Shown here piece by piece: positions 38,203-46,993 of a stretch of 61,552 nt of DNA. Numbering within the stretch: position 1 is the stretch's first letter; every line of letters starts with the position of its first letter. The position numbers and the translations under genes were made by a program. The DNA comes from Flavobacteriales bacterium (GTDB lineage Bacteria > Bacteroidota > Bacteroidia > Flavobacteriales_F > PHOS-HE28). Location of the stretch: the NCBI GenBank assembly GCA_020852835.1, contig JADZAC010000072.1, forward strand, positions 1 through 61,552. The letters run 5' to 3'. The notes below the pieces were generated by a model. It was not told where the DNA came from. It ran no database searches and worked only from the letters and a program-made list of their open reading frames with translations.

Positions 38203-40522
38203 ATACGTAGCCGTAGCCGTCCCCCGCCTTCACACCGTTGAACAACAGGTCGATGTGCCGGAGCTTGTCGGTGCGGTAGAGCTCATTCACCTGCCTCAGC
38301 ATGGCCCGGCGGGTATACCCCTGGCGCACCACGTACAAGGTGAGGTCCACATGCTGGGCCAGCACCTTGAATTCACTGACCAGGCCCATGGGCGAGGCGT
38401 CGACGACGATCTGGTCGTACCGCCCGCGCAGCTGTTGCAGCAGTTCCGCCAGGCGCGGGCTCTCGAACAGCTCCAAGGGGTTGGGGGGTACAGGGCCCGC
38501 AGTGATCAAGTCCAACCCCTGCACATCCGATCGGCGTACGATGCCTTCCAAGCCAGCCTCTCCGATCAGGTAGGTACTTAGGCCGGTACCGAGCTCCATG
38601 CCGAAGCGTTCATGCATCTTCGGTTTGCGCATATCGGCATCCATCAACAGGGTGCGCTTGTTGCCCAAGGCCATCACGGTGGCCAGGTTCACGGCACAGA
38701 ACGTTTTGCCCTCCCCGCTGGCGCTGCTGGTGATCCCCACCACCTGGCGGTCCTTGTTGGCATTGAGGTACTGCAGATTGATGCGGGCCGTACGGAAGGC
38801 TTCGGCAAGCGCAGACCGGTCATCCAAGGTCTTGATGCGCGCTTGTTTGGATGCGGGAATGGTACTGAGCACCGGGATCGGGCTCAAGCGCTTCACCTCG
38901 TCGAGGTCCATGATGCGGTCGTTGAAGATGTCACGCACCAGCACGAACCCCAAGGGCAGCACCAAGGCAAGCCCCAAGGCCAAGGCCAGGGTTGTGCCTT
39001 TGTTCGGGGCCACGGCCCCACCAGGCTTGACCCTTGCGGGGTCGATGATGTATTTGTCCACCTGATCGGAGTTCACGGCGATCTCTGCTTCGTACCGCTT
39101 CTCCATCAAGTAGGTGTTGATGCTGGCGCTGAGCTCATACTTGCGCGTGGCGATGCTTACCTGTCTGCTGCTTTGGGGCAGTTGGTTCAGTTGGTATTGC
39201 AACTGGTTGACGCGATTGGTGATCTGGTCCAGCTCCAGCTGTGCACCGCGACGCGCGTCCTGGGCGCTTTGGATGATCTGGTTCCGCTGGGTTTGCACCT
39301 TGCGGGCCAAGGCGATCGTAGGTGCCGATTGCTGGCGCTCGTTCAGCCTGCGTGTGGCCAGTTCATTCACATCCTCGTTGTACTTGTCGATCAAGTTGCT
39401 CAGGGATGGTGCGCCCACATTGGCCGCAGAGATAGTGGAGGGTGTACCTCCATCATCCTGGCCCATGTAGGTGATCAGTTCCCCCAGGTATTGCAGCCGA
39501 GAGCGTGCTTTGCCTTGGTCGTCCTTCAATCGGGAGAGGTCATTGAACACCGCCGCGCCGCGGTCACCGGCACTGCCCACCAAGCCGCCGGCCGTGGCCT
39601 GGACATTCTCCAGGTTACCCTCCGCCACCTCCAAGCTGCCCGTTGACCGGTCCAATTGTTCATCGATGAATGCGATGGTCCGCGTTCCTTTTTCGTTCTG
39701 CTTGTCCTGCTCACTCTTGATGTAGGTCTGCATCAAGGTGTTGATGTAGTCCTGTTCCTTCTTGGTGTCCTCCCCCACGGTGGTGATCGTGATGATGTTG
39801 CTTTCATCGCTCAAGGGCGTGACATAGGTCTTGGACCTGTAATAGGAGGCTACATCCGGATTGCTGGCGGGATGAAAAAAGTACCGTTCCGCTGATCGAT
39901 GCTTGTGTTCCGGGTTGAACTCGATCCGGAAGTTGAGGTAAGGGCTATGGAACGGCTCCCCGACCTTGACGGTCTGGTCCAGGTCAAGTTCAGGCACAAA
40001 ATTGTCCACCGGTTTCTGCAGCCCGGCATTGAACATCTGCACGTTCTTCCCCGAGGCTACCACGCGATAGGTGCCTGCCTCCAGGTCCGGCTTCACCTCC
40101 ACCATCACCCCCGTTATCTGCAGCCCGGTATCGAGTCGGATGATGAACGGCTTGTCCTCGTAGATCTCCTGCCGCAGGAAATTGCGCTCCACGTAGTAGG
40201 TGGTGGCGAAATCCAACTGTTGGATCGTGGCCAACACGTTGGTGAATGAAGTGAGTACGCTGATCTCATCCTCCAAGCCGACGTTGCTGCTGAGAAAGGA
40301 GGCCCCCTTGATGAAATCCTCACGGCTCGAACCGAAGCTGTTCCGTTTGGTGTCGCTCATCAGCATCACTCCGTTCACCTCATAGGTCTTGGCAGTGGTT
40401 TTCACGTACCACACCGCTCCTGCCGCGGCCAGCACCACGGTGATGGCAAAGAGCCACCACATCTTGAGGACCTTTTTAAGGAAGGCCTGAATATCGATGG
40501 TGTCGTTCTGGCCGCTGCTCAT
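38195..40522 (-). CDS. wzc: Polysaccharide co-polymerase with tyrosine autokinase (Wzc)
   Basis: A 775-residue inner-membrane protein that sets chain length and drives export with Wza. The first membrane helix is MWWLFAITVVLAAAGAVWYV near residue 20, followed by a large periplasmic part rich in coiled coil, and a second helix TLALALGLALVLPLGFVLV at about 510-530. The cytoplasmic BY-kinase has Walker A SSASGEGKTFCAVN near 600, Walker A' LLMDADMRKP near 622, and Walker B DQIVVDASPMG near 706. The C-terminal tail GYGYVYA has three Tyr, a short version of the autophosphorylated cluster. Its start overlaps the wza stop (ATGA). Confidence 0.96.
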   Translation of the reverse strand: MSSGQNDTIDIQAFLKKVLKMWWLFAITVVLAAAGAVWYVKTTAKTYEVNGVMLMSDTKRNSFGSSREDFIKGASFLSSNVGLEDEISVLTSFTNVLATIQQLDFATTYYVERNFLRQEIYEDKPFIIRLDTGLQITGVMVEVKPDLEAGTYRVVASGKNVQMFNAGLQKPVDNFVPELDLDQTVKVGEPFHSPYLNFRIEFNPEHKHRSAERYFFHPASNPDVASYYRSKTYVTPLSDESNIITITTVGEDTKKEQDYINTLMQTYIKSEQDKQNEKGTRTIAFIDEQLDRSTGSLEVAEGNLENVQATAGGLVGSAGDRGAAVFNDLSRLKDDQGKARSRLQYLGELITYMGQDDGGTPSTISAANVGAPSLSNLIDKYNEDVNELATRRLNERQQSAPTIALARKVQTQRNQIIQSAQDARRGAQLELDQITNRVNQLQYQLNQLPQSSRQVSIATRKYELSASINTYLMEKRYEAEIAVNSDQVDKYIIDPARVKPGGAVAPNKGTTLALALGLALVLPLGFVLVRDIFNDRIMDLDEVKRLSPIPVLSTIPASKQARIKTLDDRSALAEAFRTARINLQYLNANKDRQVVGITSSASGEGKTFCAVNLATVMALGNKRTLLMDADMRKPKMHERFGMELGTGLSTYLIGEAGLEGIVRRSDVQGLDLITAGPVPPNPLELFESPRLAELLQQLRGRYDQIVVDASPMGLVSEFKVLAQHVDLTLYVVRQGYTRRAMLRQVNELYRTDKLRHIDLLFNGVKAGDGYGYVYA

Positions 40523-41292
40523 TTGAGGTTTTGCACTACGGTGATCACCAGGGCGGCCGTGCTGATCGCGCCGAACAGGATGGTGAGCAGGTCCAGGTTC
40601 ATGCGTTGCGGCCTGGCGCCCATTGCCGGAAGGTAGACCACATCATTGGGCAACAAGTAGTAATACTCGCTGGAAAGCACTTCCGCATGGCTCAGGTCGA
40701 GATAGACTGCTTGGGTGCCCTGGTCGCTTTGGCGCATCAGTGTCACGTGCCGTTTGTCCGCCATTTCCGATGGCCCGCCGGCTTGTGCCAAGGCTTCCAG
40801 CAAGGTGATCTGGTTGTTGTACACAAAATAGGTGCCAGGTCTTTCAACCTCCCCCAGTACGCTTACCCGGAAGCTTACGAGCTTGAGGATCACCGTGGCA
40901 TTGGCGAAGTATTCATTCACTTTGCGCTGCAGGGTTTCCTGGGCTTCGTTCACGGTAAGGCCCAACATTTTGATCCTCCCTACGCTGGGCAATTGCACAT
41001 TGCCGGTCTTGTCCACGGAAAATCCGTTGACATAGAGGGCCGCTTCGTTCAATGCAAGGCCGGAATTCACGGCTTCCACGTTGAACAGCCTGGAGTTGGC
41101 CTCATCCAGTCCGAGGATCCTGATGCTCAGCACATCGTTCACTTGGATCCGATACTCGAACTTGCGGTTGGGGAACAATTTGCTGGTATTGCTCAACGAT
41201 CCGTCATGCAGGAAGTTGATGCTGCGCTTGCCCACGCATGAGGCCAACAGTGCCATCACCACCATGGCCAAAACGATCTTGGTCGATCTCAT
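40519..41292 (-). CDS. wza: Polysaccharide export outer-membrane lipoprotein (Wza/OtnA)
   Basis: A 257-residue lipoprotein with lipobox LLASC (Cys19). It has the Poly_export domain (YRIQVNDVLSIRILG, then GFSVDKTGNVQLPSVGRIKM) and one SLBB-type domain (VSVLGEVERPGTYFVYNNQI, then LLEALAQAGG). The C-terminal helix (LDLLTILFGAISTAALVITV) is hydrophobic and would be the outer-membrane segment. It is shorter than E. coli Wza (379 residues), as usual in Bacteroidota. It is the first gene of the block; a TACATTTG element lies about 72 bases upstream. Confidence 0.95.
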   Translation of the reverse strand: MRSTKIVLAMVVMALLASCVGKRSINFLHDGSLSNTSKLFPNRKFEYRIQVNDVLSIRILGLDEANSRLFNVEAVNSGLALNEAALYVNGFSVDKTGNVQLPSVGRIKMLGLTVNEAQETLQRKVNEYFANATVILKLVSFRVSVLGEVERPGTYFVYNNQITLLEALAQAGGPSEMADKRHVTLMRQSDQGTQAVYLDLSHAEVLSSEYYYLLPNDVVYLPAMGARPQRMNLDLLTILFGAISTAALVITVVQNLK

Positions 41293-41363
41293 TCAGGAAC
41301 TTTTTTCGCCATGCGCAACCGGCCTGCCTATACGGCCAAGCAGCTGGCAATTGGGCCAAGCGC

Positions 41364-41371
41364 CAAATGTA
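41364..41371 (-). promoter_or_regulatory. Putative -7 element of the wza-led operon
   Basis: TACATTTG on the minus strand matches TAnnTTTG, 72 bases before the wza start. No TTG at 19-base spacing is visible, so expression may depend on an activator (inference). Confidence 0.45.
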
Positions 41372-41428
41372 TGGATGAAGGTGATCGGCGGGTCCCGTGC
41401 CGATCCGCACGGACGAAGGGCCCAACGC

Positions 41429-43015
41429 TCATCGCACTTTCCATGGCTGCAGCACCACCCGGGCCAAGTACGTGTTTGACGGGCTGGTCAGGCGGATCAT
41501 GTACATGCCGTCCGGCAGTGCTTTCAGGTCGATGGTGTTTCCCTCCACCTTCATCCGGCCTTCTTCCACCTTGCTGCCATGCATATCAAAGATCTCGTAG
41601 TCCGCTCCTTCGGGAAAACCGGCCCCCAGGATCTTTACCGTGCCATTGGACGGATTGGGGTAAACCAGAGGCTCATCCAGAGAAGACCAGGGATTGAAGC
41701 GCATGGTACCGTCATTGTAGCATCCGGAAGGCAGGAGCGGCTCATTGAACATCTCCATGTAGGCCTTTCCCCAGTCCGAGGGTTCTTCCATGGCCATCGG
41801 TTCCTCGAAATTGCACGGGTGGCCGCACATGACCGACTTGAAGAAGCAGCAGGTTCTTGCCGCGATGAACTCCGCCCGGATGCCCCGTTGGTTGGACAAC
41901 TCAGGGCCTGCGGGCAGGCCTGCCTGCACCCAGACATGGCGGTGCTTGGCAGTGGGATCGGTATAGAGCTGCGCCGGATATCCATACTGCCTGCGGAGGT
42001 TGAACATTGCAAGCCCACCATAGCCGATCGGGTAGTTCGGGCACTCATAAGCCGGTCCGACACCAGGCGGGTACACATGGTCCTCCCCGCCATAGAAGCC
42101 GATAAAGGCGAGATCATCCGGTTCGTCGTTGCCGGGGTCGACCCCATCATGGGGATCCAACAGCTCGGTACCGAACAGCCCGCCCCAGCAATTCATGATG
42201 CCTTTGTACGAGTAGTCTCCCTGATAGAAACCTGCCGACCCGGCCACTGGTTGACACATGATGGGATCCCAGCGCATATCACAAGGATCCCCGATCAAGG
42301 GAAGGTTTCCATACAAGGTTTCCCACCGGGACTGGAGCTCGCCGGGCTTTGAAAACGCCACGTGCAGGGCCAATGCCCCGCCTGCGCTGGGCCCGCCCAA
42401 ATAAAGGGCGTTGCGATCGATGGGATAGGTGGTGCTGTCTCCGAGCAGATACCGCATGGCGGCGTCCACATCCGCAACGGCCCTGATCACTGCCCTCATC
42501 ATGGTGGAATAGTCTCCCCCGCAGGGATCTTCCACGGAATCATGGTGCTCATCATTCGTCACCACGCCATCACCGTTCACGTCCCAGCCCACCCGATATT
42601 CCGCAGTAGCCACGATCATGCCGCGTTTCACGAAGGCTTCGGGCCATTGGAACATGGTATAGCCCCCAGTAGTGAAGCCGCCGCCGTGGAGCAACAGCAT
42701 CAGGGGGAATTTGCCAGGGTTCGGCACGTTGTCCGCCAGTACCGTGGGCACATACACGTTCATCCGCAGGTCAGGGCCCGGGGTGGGGCACGCCGGGTTT
42801 ACGCACTGGGCTACCTGCACGGTGGTCATGGACCATTCCTTCACCGACGGTTTGTCGGTCATAATGGGCGAGCCGCACAGATCGGCCTGCGCAAACAGCG
42901 GAATTCCACCGGCAAGGAGCCACATGCCCAACGTGTACATCACCGCGCTGCTCCTAAGGCGGAACACCTGGTATACGGTGGTCACCGGTTGAATTTCCTT
43001 GGCAAGACCCCACAT
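41429..43015 (-). CDS. Secreted carboxylesterase-like hydrolase with T9SS C-terminus
   Basis: A 528-residue exported enzyme. From the ATG at 43015 there is a 25-residue basic N-region; the ATG at 42940 (MYTLGMWLLAGGIPLFAQ) gives a more normal signal peptide. The alpha/beta-hydrolase domain has the oxyanion loop LLLHGGGFTTGG near 107-118 and the nucleophile Ser210 in LGGPSAGGAL. An acidic DVNGDGVVTNDEH loop at about 145-157 resembles a calcium-binding dockerin/EF-hand loop. Many cysteines suggest disulfides. The C-terminus is a T9SS domain (VYPNPSNGTVKILGAG ... LPDGMYMIRLTS). It lies 136 bases upstream of wza on the same strand; it may de-esterify the exported polymer (inference). Confidence 0.88.
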   Translation of the reverse strand: MWGLAKEIQPVTTVYQVFRLRSSAVMYTLGMWLLAGGIPLFAQADLCGSPIMTDKPSVKEWSMTTVQVAQCVNPACPTPGPDLRMNVYVPTVLADNVPNPGKFPLMLLLHGGGFTTGGYTMFQWPEAFVKRGMIVATAEYRVGWDVNGDGVVTNDEHHDSVEDPCGGDYSTMMRAVIRAVADVDAAMRYLLGDSTTYPIDRNALYLGGPSAGGALALHVAFSKPGELQSRWETLYGNLPLIGDPCDMRWDPIMCQPVAGSAGFYQGDYSYKGIMNCWGGLFGTELLDPHDGVDPGNDEPDDLAFIGFYGGEDHVYPPGVGPAYECPNYPIGYGGLAMFNLRRQYGYPAQLYTDPTAKHRHVWVQAGLPAGPELSNQRGIRAEFIAARTCCFFKSVMCGHPCNFEEPMAMEEPSDWGKAYMEMFNEPLLPSGCYNDGTMRFNPWSSLDEPLVYPNPSNGTVKILGAGFPEGADYEIFDMHGSKVEEGRMKVEGNTIDLKALPDGMYMIRLTSPSNTYLARVVLQPWKVR

Positions 43016-43621
43016 CTTATGGTGCTGTTTCGCCCCGAATTTACGATTCTTGATGCACTCTGGAAGAGCAGTTGATACGAAATCACCACGGAAAGGATCG
43101 TTTCACACGCATGGGAGACGTTGAAACCCATTGATCTGGCCGCCCATCAACTACTGATCTTCCATGAAGGTGCCCGAGACAGGATCACCGCAGAATGGAG
43201 GCACCATCTGCTATGATCTTTGCACGCGACCCCACGCATGGCAGCGTGTTCTGAACGACAGCCATGACCCCCAGGGAGTTGGCAAGGGTGGCGCCCTGCC
43301 CCAGCACCAACGGGATCCACTGAACCCCTCCGCCACCCGCGGAACTTCGCCATAGGGGCCTGCTAATGGGAAGGGTTTGAGGGGTAACCGGATTCCCCGA
43401 AGGGATACAAATGGCAGGAGAAAGGTTCCACATTCCTACGCTTGAAGAAGGGAGAAACACGGCTAATACTGTCCCGGAACTGTCCCGTCCTGGAACCCAA
43501 AAACACCGGAAACACTTGCTATTGCTCAGGTTCTGGCGTTCCGGAAGTAACCCGTAGGAGTTCCCGGAAAGGCCTTCCGGGGGAAGGACTTGGACGGGAA
43601 CCAGGTTCCCCGGAGGGATAC
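43016..43621. other. Gene-poor region upstream of the tRNA-Glu terminator
   Basis: About 600 bases without a convincing gene. The minus-strand frame at 43185-43688 starts inside the tRNA gene and its product is low-complexity, so it is not accepted. Short repeated words occur: GGATTCCCCGAAGGGATACAAA-like text (near 43390-43412) recurs as TTCCCCGGAGGGATACAAA (near 43605-43624), and a 17-base piece of the tRNA-Glu 3' end recurs at 43544-43560. CCCGGAA...TTCCGGG near 43563-43581 can fold into a hairpin. Confidence 0.5.
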
Positions 43622-43623
43622 AA

Positions 43624-43652
43624 AAAGACCCGGACGGCAAGTCCGGGTCTTT
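43624..43652 (-). terminator. Terminator of tRNA-Glu
   Basis: AAAGACCCGGAC (43624-43635) pairs perfectly with GTCCGGGTCTTT (43641-43652) across a 5-base loop. On the minus strand it starts 5 bases after the tRNA and ends in a run of T. Confidence 0.9.
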
Positions 43653-43656
43653 GAAG

Positions 43657-43728
43657 TAGCCCGTAGGGGAATCGAACCCCTGTTTCATCCGTGAAAGGGA
43701 CGCGTCCTAACCCCTAGACGAACGGGCC
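43657..43728 (-). tRNA. tRNA-Glu (anticodon UUC)
   Basis: On the minus strand the 72-base gene starts GGCCCGTTCG and ends ACGGGCTA, giving a 7-bp acceptor stem (one G-U pair) and discriminator A. The D arm lies in TCTAGGGGTTAGGA, the anticodon stem-loop is GTCCCTTTCACGGAT with TTC, and the T arm is CAGGGGTTCGATTCCCCT with the TTCGATT loop. CCA is not encoded. It has a canonical promoter and its own terminator. Confidence 0.97.
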
Positions 43729-43768
43729 AACACATTTCCCGAAGGCTGTCGCCAGCGCTTTGGGGCCG

Positions 43769-43798
43769 CAAAAATAGCCAGCCGGGCGATCCCTCCAA
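43769..43798 (-). promoter_or_regulatory. Bacteroidota-type promoter of tRNA-Glu
   Basis: On the minus strand: TTG (43798-43796), 19 bases, TATTTTTG (43776-43769), an exact TTG-N19-TAnnTTTG match 40 bases upstream of the mature tRNA. Confidence 0.85.
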
Positions 43799-43806
43799 AT
43801 TATCCC

Positions 43807-44511
43807 TCAAGATATATCCTCGGTATCTGCTTGGAAGCGGAAACCCAGGCGCTTGCCGGTGCTGACCATGGAGTAGGCTTCCAACTGTTTCATCTCTTCC
43901 AAGGAAACCTGGCTGACCTGGTCGTACGGAGGTGCCAGCAGGTCGAAGTCGAGCACATAGAGCAACACCGAACCGAGCACTTCTTTCATACGGCCGGGGT
44001 CCATCACCCCTTCGGCCAGGTCGTTGTACAGAAAGCCCAGTTGTTTTTTACCCTGGACGAAAAAATGGCCTTCCTTGTTCACAAAGAGGCGCGCCACCAG
44101 GTAACCCAAGTCCCTTTCGCGATTGTATCGGAAAGAATCGGACAGGAAGTTGTAGATGTTCACCACCCCGAAATAGCCGCGTTGTTCATCTTCCTGGAGG
44201 TAACTGGATTTCCATAGGCTGTTGCCTTGGTCCAAGCGGAACACGTTGGTGTGCATGGTGAAAACAACCGTATCGCCTGCAGCCACCACTTTGGCCGAGA
44301 AGTCACCTTGCTCGGAGAATTCTACCTTCAGCCTCGGATCGAGCGATGCTACCGCCCCGGCGAGTTCATCTGCCAGGGACTTGAGTTCCTGTTTGAGCAG
44401 CGCGAAGTTTTCCTTGGACTTGGCATAGACATCCTGCTTCATGCCCGACCGGGTGGCCAGCAGGTCCACGATGAGTTCCTTGGTGCCCTTGGGGCGTGAC
44501 CGGTTTGCCAT
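43807..44511 (-). CDS. Conserved hypothetical protein coupled to proS
   Basis: A 234-residue soluble protein from the ATG at 44511 ([20 protein letters not shown]). The first 70 residues are helical (DVYAKSKENFALLKQELKSL). The middle is alpha/beta (KVVAAGDTVVFTMHTNVFRL, then GYFGVVNIYNFLSDSFRYNR) and the end helical. It looks like a well-kept Bacteroidota protein without known function. Its start shares a base with the proS stop (TGATG), so it is translationally coupled to proS; whether it relates to translation is not shown. Confidence 0.78.
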   Translation of the reverse strand: MANRSRPKGTKELIVDLLATRSGMKQDVYAKSKENFALLKQELKSLADELAGAVASLDPRLKVEFSEQGDFSAKVVAAGDTVVFTMHTNVFRLDQGNSLWKSSYLQEDEQRGYFGVVNIYNFLSDSFRYNRERDLGYLVARLFVNKEGHFFVQGKKQLGFLYNDLAEGVMDPGRMKEVLGSVLLYVLDFDLLAPPYDQVSQVSLEEMKQLEAYSMVSTGKRLGFRFQADTEDIS

Positions 44512-45980
44512 CAGTAGGATCTTGCGAAAATGACACGTTGGGCACTGGGCTTGCCGGTAACCATGCACCGGCCCGGCTTATGGTCACTTTGCATGGGGAT
44601 GCACCGGATGGTAGCCTTGGTTTCGGCTTTCACCCGTTCCTCGGTCTCGGGTGTGCCATCCCAGTGCGCGAGGAAGAAACCGCCTTGGTCGATGCGGTCC
44701 TTGAACTCCTCATAGCTGTCCACCACATGGGTGTTCTCCTCACGCATGGTGAGGGCCTTGCGGTAGAGGTTGTCCTGTATGGCCACCAGCAAATGCTGCA
44801 CCTTTTCCGCGATCCCGGCAGCTTGCATCACTTGCTTCTCCATGGTATCGCGGCGGGCCACTTCCACGGTGCCGTTCTCCATGTCGCGCGGACCAACGGC
44901 GATGCGCAAAGGATACCCCTTGAACTCGTACTCGGCGAATTTCCAACCGGGCTTGCGCTTGTCGTCGTTGTCATACTTCACGGTGATGCCTTTGGCGCGC
45001 AAGGCATCCAGCATGGGTTGCACATAGGCATCGATGGCCGCCAGCTGTTCGCCGTTTTTGGCGATCGGTACCATGGCCACCTGCACGGGCGCCAATTTGG
45101 GGGGCAGTACAAGGCCGTGGTCGTCGCTATGGGTCATGATCAGTGCGCCCATCAGGCGGGTGCTCACTCCCCAACTCGTGGCCCATACGTGCTCTTGTTG
45201 GTTTTCTTTGTTGGTGAAGAGCACATCGAACGCCTTGGCGAAGTTCTGCCCCAGGAAATGGGATGTGCCGGCCTGCAAGGCTTTGCCGTCCTGCATCATG
45301 GCTTCGATGCAGTAGGTCTCCTCCGCTCCGGCGAAACGCTCACTGGCCGTTTTGATGCCCTTGACCACCGGTATGGCCAACCACTCCTCGGCGAATTGCC
45401 GGTAAACTTCCAGCATGCGCTCGGTTTCTTCAATGGCCTCCGCACGTGTGGCGTGGGCCGTATGCCCTTCCTGCCAAAGAAACTCGGCCGTGCGCAGGAA
45501 CAGGCGGGTGCGCATTTCCCATCGCACCACGTTGGCCCACTGGTTGATCAGCAGGGGCAGGTCGCGATAGCTCTTGACCCAACCGCGATAGGTGTTCCAG
45601 ATGATGGTTTCGCTGGTGGGGCGCACGATCAGTTCCTCTTCGAGCTTGGCATCGGGGTCGACCACCACGCCGTGCAGGGCATCGGTCTTCAGGCGGTAAT
45701 GGGTAACCACGGCACATTCCTTTGCAAAGCCTTCCACATGGCTGGCTTCTTTGGCCAGGTAGCTCTTTGGGATGAAGAGGGGGAAATAGGCGTTCACGTG
45801 CCCGGTGGCCTTGAACATGGCGTCCAAGGCGGCCTGCATCTTTTCCCAAATGGCATAACCATGCGGTTTGATCACCATGCAGCCCCGCACATCGCTGTGT
45901 TCGGCAAGGTCGGCCTTCAGCACCAGGTCGTTGTACCACTGGGCGTAATCTGTTTCGCGCTTGGTGAGTTGATCGCTCAT
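44511..45980 (-). CDS. proS: Prolyl-tRNA synthetase, archaeal/eukaryotic type
   Basis: It charges tRNA-Pro with proline. The 489-residue class II synthetase lacks the large editing insertion of the bacterial 570-residue form and starts with [20 protein letters not shown], the eukaryotic-like arrangement. Class II motifs are visible: motif 1 in [16 protein letters not shown], motif 2 in [20 protein letters not shown], and the C-terminal anticodon and zinc-binding-like part ([13 protein letters not shown], ending [10 protein letters not shown]). The start at 45980 (MSDQLTKRE) is preferred to an ATG three codons upstream. This type is common in Bacteroidota. Confidence 0.96.
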   Translation of the reverse strand: MSDQLTKRETDYAQWYNDLVLKADLAEHSDVRGCMVIKPHGYAIWEKMQAALDAMFKATGHVNAYFPLFIPKSYLAKEASHVEGFAKECAVVTHYRLKTDALHGVVVDPDAKLEEELIVRPTSETIIWNTYRGWVKSYRDLPLLINQWANVVRWEMRTRLFLRTAEFLWQEGHTAHATRAEAIEETERMLEVYRQFAEEWLAIPVVKGIKTASERFAGAEETYCIEAMMQDGKALQAGTSHFLGQNFAKAFDVLFTNKENQQEHVWATSWGVSTRLMGALIMTHSDDHGLVLPPKLAPVQVAMVPIAKNGEQLAAIDAYVQPMLDALRAKGITVKYDNDDKRKPGWKFAEYEFKGYPLRIAVGPRDMENGTVEVARRDTMEKQVMQAAGIAEKVQHLLVAIQDNLYRKALTMREENTHVVDSYEEFKDRIDQGGFFLAHWDGTPETEERVKAETKATIRCIPMQSDHKPGRCMVTGKPSAQRVIFARSY

Positions 45981-46073
45981 GCCGGGCACTTTTGCGGTAT
46001 TATTTTTGTTCTTGGAGCGGGAAGGGCTGCGAAAGTAAGGCCACCCACCCGCCGAACGAATGCTCCGAACGCC

Positions 46074-46976
46074 ATGAAATCGACCGCCTTCCTCCTTCCG
46101 TTACTGCTGCTTTCTGCGTGCGGCACACTGCAACACACCGCCATGTCGGGTGATGACGTCTATGACATTCCCGACCGGTCGGCCTTGGCAGCATCCACTC
46201 CGGCCGAGCAATCGGCACCGGAGCCCCCGATTGCGGGCCACGAGGACTACTACAATGATGCGGATGCGCGAAATTCAACCGTTTACCGGGACTATTACGA
46301 TCTGACCTACAACGATCCGTACTACTACAACTACGGTCGCTTCGGGTTCGGTACCGGCCTTGGGAACTACGGTCCCGGCTGGGGCATGGGCTTGAGCTAC
46401 GGCTGGCCCACGACCTTCGGCAGCATGAGCATCGGGTATGGTTGGGGGAGCCTGCCGTACGGCTATGACCCCTACTGGAGCAACAGTTGGATGAGCGGCT
46501 ACGGCTACCAGCCATTCTACGGATACGGCCCGTACGGTTATTACGGCTATGGCCAATACGGCTATGGTTACGGCGGTTACGGCATGGGCTATGGCCCGTA
46601 CCAAGGGCCTTGGGGCGGCTGCTATGGTTGCTATGAGCCCATAGGATACGGCACCACGGTCTATTCGCACCGTCCTTCCATGTCTTCGGTTACCGGCAGC
46701 ACCAACAGTGCGGCACCCCGCATGGCCGCCCGCAACCCCGCCAGCCTGTTGCCCGGGCCGGCGCCCACGCGCCAACCTGACATGAATTCCCCGGCTTGGC
46801 CGACACGGCAAGGCCGGAACATCTCCGCACCTGAAGCGCCAAGCCGCTCACCCAACCGGGCACCCTCTGCACGGCCTGAGCGCGGCTTCGACATTTCCCC
46901 CTCAAACCCATCACGCTCAACCGGGGGGGGCAACAGTGGCGGAGGAGGGCGTGTTACTAGCCCCCGGCCCCGCTAA
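46074..46976 (+). CDS. Tyr/Gly-rich lipoprotein
   Basis: A 300-residue lipoprotein: signal peptide [16 protein letters not shown] with the lipid-bearing Cys16. Residues 60-205 are very rich in Tyr and Gly ([19 protein letters not shown]), resembling structural or prion-like sequence, followed by a Pro/Ser/Arg-rich tail that ends in Gly-rich GGGNSGGGG. Such composition suggests an extended, surface-exposed or aggregating protein. The long open frame runs upstream across proS on the opposite strand, but the lipobox fixes the start. It is divergent from proS and lies 17 bases before the FadL-like gene. Function unknown. Confidence 0.8.
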   Translation: MKSTAFLLPLLLLSACGTLQHTAMSGDDVYDIPDRSALAASTPAEQSAPEPPIAGHEDYYNDADARNSTVYRDYYDLTYNDPYYYNYGRFGFGTGLGNYGPGWGMGLSYGWPTTFGSMSIGYGWGSLPYGYDPYWSNSWMSGYGYQPFYGYGPYGYYGYGQYGYGYGGYGMGYGPYQGPWGGCYGCYEPIGYGTTVYSHRPSMSSVTGSTNSAAPRMAARNPASLLPGPAPTRQPDMNSPAWPTRQGRNISAPEAPSRSPNRAPSARPERGFDISPSNPSRSTGGGNSGGGGRVTSPRPR

Positions 46977-46993
46977 CAGACCCAGTTCTACAC

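Noticed and set aside
43185..43688. 167-residue minus-strand frame near tRNA-Glu
   Set aside because: It starts inside the tRNA gene, crosses its terminator and has proline/serine-rich non-protein-like composition.
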